The notes under the pieces are model-generated. The model searched no databases and was not told the origin of the DNA. It worked only from the letters and a program-made list of their open reading frames with translations. Made by a program: the position numbers and the translations under genes. Shown in pieces: positions 1-8,585 of a stretch of 64,000 bases of DNA. Each line of letters starts with the position of its first letter. The stretch's first letter is position 1. The stretch comes from Caldimonas manganoxidans ATCC BAA-369 (GTDB lineage: Bacteria; Pseudomonadota; Gammaproteobacteria; Burkholderiales; Burkholderiaceae_C), in the NCBI RefSeq assembly GCF_000381125.1, contig NZ_KB905935.1, forward strand, positions 79,881 through 143,880. Reading direction: 5' to 3'.

Positions 1-1375
1 ACAGCCGTCCGGTACGCCCCGGCGTGAAGGCCAGCGGTGCGTACACGGCCGCCAGGGTGAGGGTCATCGCCACCACGGCAAACCCGACCTCCTGAGCCCC
101 CTTGATCGCCGCAGCGAAAGGTTCCAGGCCTTCCTCGATGTGGCGATAGATGTTCTCCAGCACGACGATGGCGTCATCCACCACCAAGCCGATGGCCAAC
201 ACCAACGCCAACAGCGTCAGCGTGTTGATCGTGAAGCCCACGGCGGCCATCAACGCGAAGGCCCCGATCAGACACACCGGGATCGTGACCAAGGGGATGA
301 TCGAGGCCCGCAAGGTGCGCAAGAAGACGAACACCACCAGGGCCACCAGCACCACGGCCTCGGCGATCGTCTTGTAGACCGCCTTGACCGAGCGGTCGAT
401 GAAGACCGAGTTGTCGTTGGCCACCTGCACCGTCACCCCCTCGGGCAGTTCCTGCTGCAGGCGCGGCAAGATCGCGCGCACGCCTTCGGCCACCTCCAGC
501 GGATTGGCGGTCGCCTGTCGGATCACTCCAAGCGACACCGAGCGCTGTCCATTCAAGCGCACGCTCGAACGTTCACTGGCTGCGGCCAGCTCCACGCGAG
601 CCACATCACGCAGCCGCACGGTATAGCCGGCCACTTGGCGCAGCGCCACCTGCCCGAACTGCTCGGGCGTGCTGAGGTCGGTCTGCGCGGTGACGCTGAA
701 CTCGCGCTGCTGCCCCTCGATGCGTCCGGCGGGCACTTCCAGGTTCTGGCGCCGCAGCGCGTCTTCGACGTCCTGCACGGTCACGCCATAGGCGGCCAGC
801 CGGTCGGGGTCGAGCCACACACGCATCGCATACTCGCGCTCGCCGCGCACCAGCACGTCGGCCACGCCGTTGACCGTCTGCAGGCGCGGCTTGATCACCC
901 GGGTGATGAGATCGGTCACCTCCAAGGGCGACAGGGTGGTCGTGGTGAAAGCCAGCCAGATCGTCGGCGAGGCATCGGCCTCGACCTTGGAGATGACCGG
1001 CTCGTCGACCGAGTCGGGCAGCCGCCCGCGCACCCGGGCCACACGGTCGCGCACTTCGGCGGCCGCGTCATCGGGGTTTTTGTCGAGCTTGAAGCGCACC
1101 GAGATCTGGCTTTGCTCTTGACGCGAGATCGAGGTGATGATGTCCACGCCCTCGATCCCGGCGATCGAATCTTCCAGCGGCTTGGTCACTTGCGATTCGA
1201 TCACCTCGGAGGATGCGCCAGCCAGGCGGGTGGCGACCGTCACCACCGGCTCATCGATGCGCGGGTACTCGCGCACCTGCAGCCGCTGAAAAGACACCAA
1301 GCCCAGCAACAGAATCAGCAAGGACAGCACGGTGGCGAACACCGGCCGGCGCACACACACTTCGGAGATTTTCAT
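1..1375 (-). CDS. RND multidrug efflux permease, N-terminal part (cut by window edge)
   Basis: Inner-membrane proton-driven pump subunit of a tripartite RND exporter. The ATG at 1375 starts MKISEVCVRRPVFATVLSLL, the usual N-terminus of AcrB/MdtB-type (HAE1) permeases with TM1. The periplasmic porter domain follows (SRQEQSQISVRF, DEPVISKVEADASPTIWLA), then TM segments near VVLVALVVFVFL and the conserved GLVVDDAIVVLENIYRHIEEG, the TM4 region that carries the proton-relay Asp pair. About 458 of roughly 1030 residues are present; the rest lies left of base 1. It begins 12 bases after the adaptor stop, so the two form an operon in adaptor-permease order. The substrate cannot be predicted. Confidence 0.93.
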   Translation of the reverse strand, partial: MKISEVCVRRPVFATVLSLLILLLGLVSFQRLQVREYPRIDEPVVTVATRLAGASSEVIESQVTKPLEDSIAGIEGVDIITSISRQEQSQISVRFKLDKNPDDAAAEVRDRVARVRGRLPDSVDEPVISKVEADASPTIWLAFTTTTLSPLEVTDLITRVIKPRLQTVNGVADVLVRGEREYAMRVWLDPDRLAAYGVTVQDVEDALRRQNLEVPAGRIEGQQREFSVTAQTDLSTPEQFGQVALRQVAGYTVRLRDVARVELAAASERSSVRLNGQRSVSLGVIRQATANPLEVAEGVRAILPRLQQELPEGVTVQVANDNSVFIDRSVKAVYKTIAEAVVLVALVVFVFLRTLRASIIPLVTIPVCLIGAFALMAAVGFTINTLTLLALVLAIGLVVDDAIVVLENIYRHIEEGLEPFAAAIKGAQEVGFAVVAMTLTLAAVYAPLAFTPGRTGRL

Positions 1376-1387
1376 GATCATCCCCTG

Positions 1388-2632
1388 CTATGGCTGCGAC
1401 AACGGGCTGGCCGCCACGGTACGCTGCCCCTGGCGACGCGCCTGGCCAGCCGCGCTGGCTGCCGCCGGTGCCGACGCCGCCTCCGCAGGACGCGCAGCAC
1501 CACCGATTGCGACCACCCGCAAGGGGGTGCCGTCGGCACCAATACGCTGATGCCCGGCAGTGACGACCGTCGCGCCCGCCGGCACGCCCCGCACGATTTC
1601 CACCAGGCCCTCACGGCGCTGTCCCAGCACCACCTCGACGCGACGCGACACCCGAGTACCGGCAGGCATGCCTTCGCCACCGTCGACCACGAGGATCACA
1701 TACTGCCGTCCGCCCTGCGGCACGATGGCCTCCTCCGGCACCATCACTGCATCGACACGAGTTGCAAGCACCGCCTCGACACGGGCGAACATGCCCGACC
1801 GCAGTAGCCCCCGAGGGTTATCGATGCTTGCCCGCACGAGCACCGAACGTCCATTGACATCGACTTGGGGTTCGAGCGCCTGGACACGGGCTTCGAAGCG
1901 CTGCCCGGGCAAGGCATCGACGCGGACCTGGACCGGCTGACCGACGCGCAGCTGCGGCAGATAGCGCTCGGGCAAGCGGAAATCCACGTAGACCGTGCGC
2001 AGGTCTTCCAAGCTCACCAAATCGGTTCCCTCTCTCACATAGTCGCCCACGTTGACGAGCCGGATACCGACCGTCCCGTCGAAGGGCGCCACGATGCGTA
2101 AACGCTCGATCTGAGCCTGCACCAGCGCCACTTGCGCGCGAGCCACCTGCAGATTGGCAGCCCCCTGATCGACCGCCGCCTGGCTGATGAAGTTTTGCGC
2201 CAGCAGCTCGCGGTTGCGAGCATCGTTGGCTCGGGCAATGTCCAGCTGGGCTTGCGCTTGTTGAAGTTGGGCACGAAGCACGCTGTCGTCGAGCTGCACC
2301 AGCAGCTGGCCACGACGCACCACCTGACCGTCACGAAAGCCCAGTGCGGCCACCCGCCCTGAAACCTCCGGCCGCAGCATCACGCCTTGACGGGACTTCA
2401 ACGTGCCCACGGCCTGGGCCAGCTCGGCCACCGGCAGTGACAGCGCTCGCCCCACCTCCACGGCCACAGGACCGGCGGGCCCCGCTGCGCGCGCGGCGGT
2501 CGCGGCCTTGTCTGGGGCCCCCACCGCCGAGGGGCCGGACTTGGATCCTGGCCCGATGTGTTGGTACCAGTAGGCCACAACGCTGGCCAGCGCGATGCCG
2601 ACCACCGCAACGAGGGTGTGCAACTTCTTCAT
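1388..2632 (-). CDS. RND efflux periplasmic adaptor (membrane fusion protein)
   Basis: Links an inner-membrane RND permease to an outer-membrane channel. 414 residues from the ATG at 2632 (MKKLHTLVAVVGIAL), which begins a signal-anchor segment; an upstream in-frame start would add 16 unlikely residues. No lipobox is visible, so it is probably an uncleaved or Sec-cleaved anchor rather than a lipoprotein. Order: Ala-rich linker, barrel-sandwich half (SRQGVMLRPEVSGRVAALGF), alpha-hairpin rich in Gln and Ala (about residues 110-170), second lipoyl half (IVAPFDGTVGIRLVNVGDYV), beta-barrel and a Pro/Ala-rich tail. It is MdtA/AcrA-like and is followed at once by the permease gene. Confidence 0.92.
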   Translation of the reverse strand: MKKLHTLVAVVGIALASVVAYWYQHIGPGSKSGPSAVGAPDKAATAARAAGPAGPVAVEVGRALSLPVAELAQAVGTLKSRQGVMLRPEVSGRVAALGFRDGQVVRRGQLLVQLDDSVLRAQLQQAQAQLDIARANDARNRELLAQNFISQAAVDQGAANLQVARAQVALVQAQIERLRIVAPFDGTVGIRLVNVGDYVREGTDLVSLEDLRTVYVDFRLPERYLPQLRVGQPVQVRVDALPGQRFEARVQALEPQVDVNGRSVLVRASIDNPRGLLRSGMFARVEAVLATRVDAVMVPEEAIVPQGGRQYVILVVDGGEGMPAGTRVSRRVEVVLGQRREGLVEIVRGVPAGATVVTAGHQRIGADGTPLRVVAIGGAARPAEAASAPAAASAAGQARRQGQRTVAASPLSQP

Positions 2633-2743
2633 ACGGCGCGATCCTGCGGGCATGCCGACAATGTACGCGCAAGCCACCAAGCCGGTTCACACTTCTTCAC
2701 AAGTCCTGGCGGCCCAGTGATCGCAGATCGCACACGACGGCTC

Positions 2744-3202
2744 TCAGCCCACGCTGGCTGCTCCGCGGTTGGCCAGCGCATCGGCGCGCTCATTGCCGGG
2801 GTCGCCAGCATGGCCCTTGACCCAACGCCAATGTACGCGGTGCAAGGCGGCCAACGCCTCCAGCCGCTGCCACAACTCGACGTTCTTCACGGGTTTGCGA
2901 TCGGCCGTCTTCCAGCCACGGGCCTTCCAGGCGGGCAACCACTCGGTGATGCCTTTGCGCACGTACTGGCTGTCGGTGTAGATCGTCACATCGCAGCTGC
3001 GCTTGAGGCTGGCCAAGGCCTCGATCACGGCGGTGAGCTCCATGCGGTTGTTGGTGGTGGAGCGTTCGCCGCCGAACAACTCCTTTTCATGGACGCCGCA
3101 GACCAGCCAAGCGCCCCAGCCCCCGGGGCCTGGATTGCCTTTGCAAGCCCCGTCGGTGTAGATGACCACCTGGGGTCTTGGAGTCGTGGTATTCATGGAC
3201 AT
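2744..3202 (-). CDS. rnhA: Ribonuclease HI
   Basis: Cytoplasmic endonuclease that cuts RNA in RNA-DNA hybrids (R-loops, primer remnants). The family signature [19 protein letters not shown] is intact, and the four metal-binding acidic residues sit in TDGAC, RMELTAV, YTDSQYV and [12 protein letters not shown]. 152 residues from the ATG at 3202; another ATG at 3196 is equally possible because neither has a strong ribosome-binding site. The length matches E. coli RNase HI (155). It lies 23 bases after the methyltransferase stop on the same strand, an arrangement common in Burkholderiales, so the two are probably co-transcribed. Confidence 0.96.
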   Translation of the reverse strand: MSMNTTTPRPQVVIYTDGACKGNPGPGGWGAWLVCGVHEKELFGGERSTTNNRMELTAVIEALASLKRSCDVTIYTDSQYVRKGITEWLPAWKARGWKTADRKPVKNVELWQRLEALAALHRVHWRWVKGHAGDPGNERADALANRGAASVG

Positions 3203-3225
3203 CGATCTTGTGTTGATCCCAAGCG

Positions 3226-4086
3226 TCAGGGCGCCCCCGAACCAGAACCATTCGCAGGCCGATGCGCCTTGCGACGGGCCACGACAGCCGGTGCGGCCTG
3301 GGTGCGCTGACGCTGTTTCCAGGCCGGTCCGATCAGGCGCATGCCTCGCACCCGCTTGACCGCCACCAAAAAGTACACCGCCCCGAGCACGGGCCACCAG
3401 CGGTCACCGGCCGGCTCCATCCAACGGTAGCGATCCAACCACGATTGGGTGCGCAGCAGGGGGCGGTAACAGCCGAAACGCCCGCCCTCGATGTCGAAAC
3501 TGAGCAGGCGCAACCAGTCGCGCAAGCGCCAGTAGCCGATGAATTCCCCCGTTTCGGGCAGCGGCAAGGCCCCCAGGCCCAAGCGCATGCCTATGCGGGC
3601 GCAGCGCTGTTGCAAGCCCCACAGGCTGGCCGGGTTGAAGCCGAGGATGATCACTCTGCCCTCGGGCACCAGCACCCGCTCGACCTCGCGCAAGGTCTGA
3701 TGCGGATCGCCGGCCAACTCCAGACTGTGCGGCAACACCACCAGATCCAGGCTCTGCGTCTCGAACGGCAGGGCGTGGAAGTCGGCCACCACCGCATGCG
3801 GGGTCGGCTGCGCAGCCTCGGAGGTATGGCCGCTGGGCGAAGGTGCCGGCCTCAGGGGCGGTTGTGGCGGGTCACCAGCCGGCGGTCGATCGAGCAGCAC
3901 CCAGCGATGCGGCATGCGGTTGTGCCTCAATGCGTCCAGACAGGGCCAGCCCAACTGCACGGCATGGAACCCGAACAGATCGTTGACGGTCCGATCGATT
4001 TGCTCGCGTTCCCACGCCAACAGGTACTGACCCGCTGGGGTGAGCAGCCACTCCTCCAAACCTATAATCCTTCGGTCTTGCCTCAT
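3226..4086 (-). CDS. Class I SAM-dependent methyltransferase
   Basis: 286 residues from the ATG at 4086 ([20 protein letters not shown]). The centre resembles the second half of a Methyltransf_11 fold: [20 protein letters not shown] followed by [20 protein letters not shown], the strand-helix region after the SAM site. The canonical glycine-rich motif I is replaced by a degenerate stretch ([11 protein letters not shown]) and a Pro-rich insertion, so SAM binding may be altered. A hydrophobic patch near the C-terminus ([14 protein letters not shown]) could touch the membrane. The substrate is unknown. Its start codon shares the palindrome CATG with the divergent gloB start. Confidence 0.8.
   Translation of the reverse strand: MRQDRRIIGLEEWLLTPAGQYLLAWEREQIDRTVNDLFGFHAVQLGWPCLDALRHNRMPHRWVLLDRPPAGDPPQPPLRPAPSPSGHTSEAAQPTPHAVVADFHALPFETQSLDLVVLPHSLELAGDPHQTLREVERVLVPEGRVIILGFNPASLWGLQQRCARIGMRLGLGALPLPETGEFIGYWRLRDWLRLLSFDIEGGRFGCYRPLLRTQSWLDRYRWMEPAGDRWWPVLGAVYFLVAVKRVRGMRLIGPAWKQRQRTQAAPAVVARRKAHRPANGSGSGAP
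4063..4068 (+). promoter_or_regulatory. Perfect -10 hexamer TATAAT for gloB
   Basis: TATAAT lies 16 bases before the gloB ATG, inside the 5' coding region of the divergent methyltransferase gene. Initiation about 7 bases downstream would give a leader of only about 10 bases, too short for a normal ribosome-binding site. The -35 position (gtgagc) is poor. The assignment rests on the -10 match alone. Confidence 0.5.
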
Positions 4087-4855
4087 GAAACTGCTTGCCT
4101 TACCCGCCTTCACCGACAACTACATCTGGATGCTCCACGATGGCCGCGAAGCCTTGGTGGTCGATCCAGGCGAAGCAGCGCCGGTGATCGAGGCCTTACA
4201 GACCCATGGCCTGAGGCTCAGCGGCATTCTAGTGACCCATCACCACGGCGACCATGTCGGTGGCATCGATGCCCTGCGCAGTGTGCTGCACGGCCCAGTC
4301 TACGGTCCGGCGCGTGAGGCCATCCCGCCCCCTTACACCCCGCTGTGCGATGGACAGCGCGTACAGTGGAGGGGCCTGGACTTTGAGGTGATCGACGTGC
4401 CCGGACACACGGCCGGGCACATCGCTTTCTGGAGCCCAGGTGCGGGCGAAGGCCCCCTGCTCTTTTGTGGTGACACTTTGTTCTCGGCCGGCTGTGGTCG
4501 CTTGTTCGAAGGCACACCGGCTCAGATGAGCGCCTCGTTGGCGCGGCTGGCCGCGCTGCCCGGTTCGACGAAAGTGTGCTGCGCCCATGAATACACCTTG
4601 AGCAATCTGCGCTTTGCACAGGCGGTCGAGCCCGGCAATGCGGCACTGGCAGAGTATGTGCGGCATTGTGAGGCTTTGCGTGCGCGTGGCCAGCCTACCC
4701 TGCCCAGCACGATCGCGCGCGAACGCGCGATCAATCCTTTTTTGCGCTGCCGCGAGCCCGAAGTGGTGGCCGCCGCTCGACGCCGCCAACCCACGGCCGA
4801 CGATGCCGTGTCCGTGCTGGCTGCCTTGCGCGAATGGAAGAACGACTACCGATGA
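4085..4855 (+). CDS. gloB: Hydroxyacylglutathione hydrolase (glyoxalase II)
   Basis: Hydrolyses S-D-lactoylglutathione to D-lactate and glutathione, completing methylglyoxal detoxification in the cytoplasm. 256 residues. The metallo-beta-lactamase binuclear metal motif THHHGDHVGG is at residues 51-60, followed by the metal ligands in DVPGHTAGHIAF and FCGDTLFSAGCGR, the substrate-loop region VCCAHEYTLSNLRFA, and the C-terminal NPFLRC segment typical of glyoxalase II. The ATG at 4085 gives the family N-terminus [17 protein letters not shown]. The stop overlaps the mltD start (ATGA), indicating translational coupling. Confidence 0.96.
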   Translation: MKLLALPAFTDNYIWMLHDGREALVVDPGEAAPVIEALQTHGLRLSGILVTHHHGDHVGGIDALRSVLHGPVYGPAREAIPPPYTPLCDGQRVQWRGLDFEVIDVPGHTAGHIAFWSPGAGEGPLLFCGDTLFSAGCGRLFEGTPAQMSASLARLAALPGSTKVCCAHEYTLSNLRFAQAVEPGNAALAEYVRHCEALRARGQPTLPSTIARERAINPFLRCREPEVVAAARRRQPTADDAVSVLAALREWKNDYR

Positions 4856-6435
4856 TGCTTGTACGTTTGTCTCATCGATGTGCCACGCTGCTCGCATTGG
4901 CCTGCTTGGGTCTGGCCGGATGCGCGAGCCTGAACGAACCCTCGCCTGCAGCCGCGCCAGCGCTGCCTGCGGCGGCGCCGGCAACGGTGGCCACCCCGGC
5001 ACCGATCGCGCCGCTCGAATCCCCAGCGCCGTCCGTGCCGTCGCAGCCGGCCCCCAGCCCCAACGCTGCAGCAGCAGTGATCGTGCCCGATGCTGGCGGC
5101 CCCAGCAGTGCGGCCGATGTGGGCGATGTGCCGGACGAAGTGGCTTCGCGTGACCTGTGGCAGCGCATCCGCGAAGGTTTCGCGATGCCCGACCTGGACA
5201 ACGAACTGGTACGCGACCGCGAGCGCTACTATGCCGCCCGCCCGCAGTACATGCAGCGCATGACCGAGCGGGCCAGCCGCTACCTGTTCCACATCGTCGA
5301 GGAAGTGCAACGCCGCGGCCTGCCCACCGAGCTGGCGCTGCTGCCATTCATCGAAAGCGCCTTCAACCCGCAAGCGCTGTCCAGTGCCCGCGCCTCGGGC
5401 ATGTGGCAGTTCATCCCGTCCACCGGCCGCCACTACGACCTCAAGCAAAACATCTTCCGCGACGAGCGGCGCGACGTGTTGGCCTCCACCCGGGCCGCGC
5501 TGGACTACCTGACGCGGCTGTATGACATGTTTGGCGACTGGCACCTCGCCCTGGCTGCCTACAACTGGGGTGAGGGCAATGTGCAACGCGCCATCGCACG
5601 CAACCGGGAACAGGGGCGCCCCATCGACTACGAAAGTCTGCGCATGCCCACGGAGACGCGGTACTACGTCCCGAAGCTGCAAGCCATCAAGAACATCGTG
5701 GCGCGCCCCGAGGCTTTCGGCCTGAGGCTCACCCCGATCGAAAACCACCCCTACTTCCTCACGGTCGAGATCCAGCGTGACATCGACGTGGACCTGGCCA
5801 TCTCGCTGGCTCGCCTGGACCGCGCCGAGTTCATGGCCTTGAATCCTCAACTGAACAAGCCGGTGATCCTGGCTGCCGGCATGCCGCAGATCCTGCTGCC
5901 CTACGACAATGCCAAGCAGTTCGTCCGCAACCTGGCCCAACACAAGGGCCCGCTGGCCAGTTGGACCGCCTGGGTCGTGCCGCAAACGCAATCGCCCGCC
6001 GAGATCGCGCGCAAGCTGGGCATGAGTGAAGCGCAATTGCGCGCGGTGAACAAGATTCCCCCGCGCATGGTGGTCAAAGCCGGCTCGACCTTGCTGGTGC
6101 CGCGCAATGACCGCAAACACCTCCGTGACGTGGACGAACACATCGCCGACCATGCCACACTGTCCTTGGCCCCGCAGCGCCCGCCTGGCAAGCGCATCGT
6201 CGTGCGCGCTGGCAGCAAAGACACCGTGGCCAGCCTGGCGCGGCGCTACCGGGTCTCGGCTGCCGAACTGGCCTCCTGGAACAACGTGAGTCCCACCAGC
6301 CGCTTCACCCGCGGTCAGCGCGTGGTGGTCTATACCCGAGCCGTTCAAACCACGGCATCGAAAAAACCGTCGACGCGCACGCAGGCCAAGGCGGCCCCGC
6401 GCGCCAAGCAAACGGTCAAGTTGGCGCGCCAATGA
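4852..6435 (+). CDS. mltD: Membrane-bound lytic murein transglycosylase D
   Basis: Cleaves the MurNAc-GlcNAc bond of peptidoglycan to give 1,6-anhydromuropeptides. The N-terminus has a lipoprotein signal (LACLGLAGCAS, lipobox LAGC), predicting an outer-membrane-anchored periplasmic protein. Then comes an Ala/Pro-rich linker and the SLT domain with the catalytic Glu in LALLPFIESAFNPQALSSAR, followed by SGMWQFIPSTGRHYDL and LALAAYNWGEGNVQRAI. The C-terminus carries LysM-like peptidoglycan-binding repeats (WVVPQTQSPAEIARKLGMSE; VVRAGSKDTVASLARRYRVS). 527 residues from 4852, the ATG overlapping the gloB stop. The 3' end overlaps the convergent downstream gene by 20 bases. Confidence 0.95.
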   Translation: MMLVRLSHRCATLLALACLGLAGCASLNEPSPAAAPALPAAAPATVATPAPIAPLESPAPSVPSQPAPSPNAAAAVIVPDAGGPSSAADVGDVPDEVASRDLWQRIREGFAMPDLDNELVRDRERYYAARPQYMQRMTERASRYLFHIVEEVQRRGLPTELALLPFIESAFNPQALSSARASGMWQFIPSTGRHYDLKQNIFRDERRDVLASTRAALDYLTRLYDMFGDWHLALAAYNWGEGNVQRAIARNREQGRPIDYESLRMPTETRYYVPKLQAIKNIVARPEAFGLRLTPIENHPYFLTVEIQRDIDVDLAISLARLDRAEFMALNPQLNKPVILAAGMPQILLPYDNAKQFVRNLAQHKGPLASWTAWVVPQTQSPAEIARKLGMSEAQLRAVNKIPPRMVVKAGSTLLVPRNDRKHLRDVDEHIADHATLSLAPQRPPGKRIVVRAGSKDTVASLARRYRVSAAELASWNNVSPTSRFTRGQRVVVYTRAVQTTASKKPSTRTQAKAAPRAKQTVKLARQ

Positions 6436-7498
6436 CGCGCCGCGCCTGCAGCACGAAGGCATTGGTGTGGGCCGAGGCCATCCGTGGGGCCACATCCGGC
6501 CGCACACCGACGCCCTCGAGGCCTTGCACCACGCGCCAAGCGTTGTGTGCGGCCTCGTCGTCCAAGATCCCGTTGGGCGAATAGCCCTCGCGCACACGGA
6601 AATAGGCGGCCAGGTAGAGCGCGCGGTCTGCCCAAGTGTGCGTGGCTGGCACCGCTGCCAGCAGATCCGCCGGGGCGGCCGTCTGCAGCCAACGCAGCGA
6701 TCGCAGCACGGCCTGCGTGAGTCCCTGCACGATGTGCGCGCGGGCCTTGACATAGCCGCGATGCGCAAACAGGCAGGTCGAGGGCAGCGGGCCGTCGAAG
6801 ACATCCTCCGTCCCGCGCAAGGTGCGGGCATCGGCCAGCAGACGCAACTCACCGCGCCGTTCGAGCTGCGTCATCAAGGGATCGGCATGGCTGAGCGCCT
6901 GGATGCGGCCTTGGTCCCATGCCACCAGATCGGCCGCGCCGGCAGGCAGCTCCAGCCAATGGACCTCGGCCGGGCTGAGGCCGGCCTTGGCCAACAAGGC
7001 CTGGGCCAACAAGCGGGCCGCCAGACTCTCGGCCGCAACGCCAATGCACTGGCCACGCAGTTGCACGACATGGTCGAACTGCGGCAACTGGGCCGTGGAC
7101 ACGCCCATGGCCACCATGGGAGAGCGTCCCATCAGCACGAAAGACTGCCACGGTTGGTCTTGCAGGCGCTGGACGATGAGTTGCAGGTAAGAAGCCGCAG
7201 CCACGTCGATCCGACCTTGCCGCAATGCGCGGGCCACGGCGGCCGTCGAGCCCCAACCGACCAGGCGCACGTCCAGGCCCTCGTCGGTGAAGTACCCCAG
7301 CTGCCTGGCCACCACAAGCGGCAAATGAAACAACGAGTCCTCCCGCGTCAGCCCGAGGAGCACACGCGCCCGCGGCCCCGGCGGCTCGGCCCACAGGGCC
7401 GGGCAGGCCAATCCAGCCGCCCCCGCGCTTGCCCGCACGAGCCAGCGCCGGCGGCTGGGCCACGCAGGCCGAGAAGACCAAGCATGCACACGCGCCAT
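6416..7498 (-). CDS. ABC transporter substrate-binding protein (NMT1/THI5/SsuA-like), orphan
   Basis: 360 residues with a Tat-like export signal: a basic stretch (RRRWLVRASAGAAGLACPA) before a cleavage site near LWAEPP. The mature part fits the periplasmic binding-protein fold of the nitrate/sulfonate/thiamine-precursor group: GLTREDSLFHLPLVVARQLG, GYFTDEGLDVRLVGWGSTAA, GRIDVAAASYLQLI, and LRGQCIGVAAES at the second lobe. No permease or ATPase gene is adjacent, so the transporter partner is elsewhere or the protein works as a sensor. The ligand is unknown. Convergent with mltD, with a 20-base coding overlap. Confidence 0.82.
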   Translation of the reverse strand: MARVHAWSSRPAWPSRRRWLVRASAGAAGLACPALWAEPPGPRARVLLGLTREDSLFHLPLVVARQLGYFTDEGLDVRLVGWGSTAAVARALRQGRIDVAAASYLQLIVQRLQDQPWQSFVLMGRSPMVAMGVSTAQLPQFDHVVQLRGQCIGVAAESLAARLLAQALLAKAGLSPAEVHWLELPAGAADLVAWDQGRIQALSHADPLMTQLERRGELRLLADARTLRGTEDVFDGPLPSTCLFAHRGYVKARAHIVQGLTQAVLRSLRWLQTAAPADLLAAVPATHTWADRALYLAAYFRVREGYSPNGILDDEAAHNAWRVVQGLEGVGVRPDVAPRMASAHTNAFVLQARRVIGAPT

Positions 7499-7524
7499 GC
7501 CTGCACCTTAGGCAAGGCGCGGGG

Positions 7525-7584
7525 CGTCTCCCATCAGGGCGGCTCCTGTCAGGGTAAGCCCGTGGAATGCCGCCTTGGGAGACG
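7525..7584 (-). repeat. Long hairpin between recR and the substrate-binding protein gene
   Basis: Arms CGTCTCCCA (7525-7533) and TGGGAGACG (7576-7584) are perfectly complementary over 9 bases. A second inner pair GGCGGC (7538-7543) and GCCGCC (7569-7574) extends the stem, leaving a 25-base loop. It occupies most of the 90-base gap between two same-strand genes. No T-run follows on the minus strand, so it is not a classic intrinsic terminator. It does not match any riboswitch consensus I know. Confidence 0.6.
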
Positions 7585-7588
7585 TAGA

Positions 7589-8176
7589 TCAGCGTCGATC
7601 GACCAGCGCATGGGCAATGGTGCCCACATCGACATATTCCAGCTCACTGCCTGCGGGCACGCCGCGAGCCAGACGGGTGACCTTGAGTCGCCGGGCCTTC
7701 AGCCCTTCGGACAACACATGGGCCGTGGCTTCACCCTCGGCCGTGAAGTTGGTGGCCAGAATGACCTCACGCACCTGGCCGTCGGCCACGCGCTGATACA
7801 ACTTGGACAGACCGATGTCGCGCGGGCCCACACCATCGAGCGGGCTGAGCTTTCCCTGCAACACGAAATACAGCCCGCGGTAGCTGCCCGTGCGCTCGAT
7901 CGCCGCCTGATCCGCAGGTGTCTCCACCACACACAGCTGGCTGGCGTCTCGTAGCGGATCGCGGCAGATGTCGCAGAGCTCGTCTTCCGTGAAGGTGTTG
8001 CACCGCTGGCAGTGGCGCACCGCCGTCATGGCCGCTTGCAGCGCTTGCGACAGCTGGTAAGCGCCATCGCGGTCATGCTGCAGCAGGTGGTAGGCCATGC
8101 GTGCAGCCGACTTCGGCCCCACGCCCGGCAGGCGGCGCAAGGCCTCGATCAATGCATCCAGTGCGCGTGTGGCCAT
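7589..8176 (-). CDS. recR: Recombination mediator protein RecR
   Basis: Acts with RecF and RecO to load RecA at single-strand gaps. 195 residues, family length about 200. Order: helix-hairpin-helix DNA-binding region ([20 protein letters not shown]), C4 zinc finger ([18 protein letters not shown]), Toprim domain ([44 protein letters not shown]) and the C-terminal Walker-B-like region ([18 protein letters not shown]). It lies 18 bases downstream of ybaB on the same strand, the widely conserved dnaX-ybaB-recR order. Confidence 0.97.
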   Translation of the reverse strand: MATRALDALIEALRRLPGVGPKSAARMAYHLLQHDRDGAYQLSQALQAAMTAVRHCQRCNTFTEDELCDICRDPLRDASQLCVVETPADQAAIERTGSYRGLYFVLQGKLSPLDGVGPRDIGLSKLYQRVADGQVREVILATNFTAEGEATAHVLSEGLKARRLKVTRLARGVPAGSELEYVDVGTIAHALVDRR

Positions 8177-8194
8177 GGCCGGCGGAACGACCGA

Positions 8195-8521
8195 TCAGAA
8201 GGGGAACTTCATTCCCGGCGGCAGCGGCATGCCGGCGGTGAGTTTGCTCATCTTTTCCTGGCTCAGTTCCTCGGCCCGGCGCACCGCATCGTTGAAAGCC
8301 GCCGCCACCAGGTCTTCCAGCATGTCTTTGTCGTCGCTGAGCAAACTGGGGTCGATGCTGACCCGGCGCACGTCGTGCCGGCAGGTCATCAGCACCTTCA
8401 CCAAGCCCGCGCCCGACTGTCCTTCCACCTCGGTGTGCGCGAGTTCCTCTTGCGCCTTGCGCAGGTTCTCTTGCATCGCCTGGGCCTGCTTCATCAGGCC
8501 TGCGAGTTGTCCTTTGAGCAT
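8195..8521 (-). CDS. ybaB: YbaB/EbfC family nucleoid-associated protein
   Basis: Small DNA-binding protein (108 residues) that forms dimers and coats DNA. The N-terminal helix [20 protein letters not shown], the middle [20 protein letters not shown] and the C-terminal [12 protein letters not shown] are typical of the family. The ATG at 8521 is chosen because AAAGGA sits 8-9 bases upstream; the longer in-frame reading enters the terminator region. It lies between dnaX and recR, but a strong terminator-like hairpin separates it from dnaX. Confidence 0.95.
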   Translation of the reverse strand: MLKGQLAGLMKQAQAMQENLRKAQEELAHTEVEGQSGAGLVKVLMTCRHDVRRVSIDPSLLSDDKDMLEDLVAAAFNDAVRRAEELSQEKMSKLTAGMPLPPGMKFPF

Positions 8522-8540
8522 GAGGAGGGTCCTTTCCTGG

Positions 8541-8581
8541 AGAAAAACGAGGCAGCGGCGGCCTGGGGCCGGCACCGCCTC
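8541..8581 (-). terminator. Intrinsic terminator between dnaX and ybaB
   Basis: On the minus strand a hairpin of 14 paired positions (two G-T wobbles, one mismatch) with a CCA loop, outer arms GAGGC and GCCTC, starts 5 bases after the dnaX stop. It is followed by CGTTTTTC. It ends about 10 bases before the ybaB ribosome-binding site. The structure fits a Rho-independent terminator or attenuator inside what is usually treated as one operon. Confidence 0.75.
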
Positions 8582-8585
8582 AGGG

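Noticed and set aside
7499..7588. Thiamine riboswitch in front of the THI5-like binding protein
   Set aside because: The conserved CTGAGA and ACCTGATCTGGATAAT-type elements are missing; only a simple hairpin is present.
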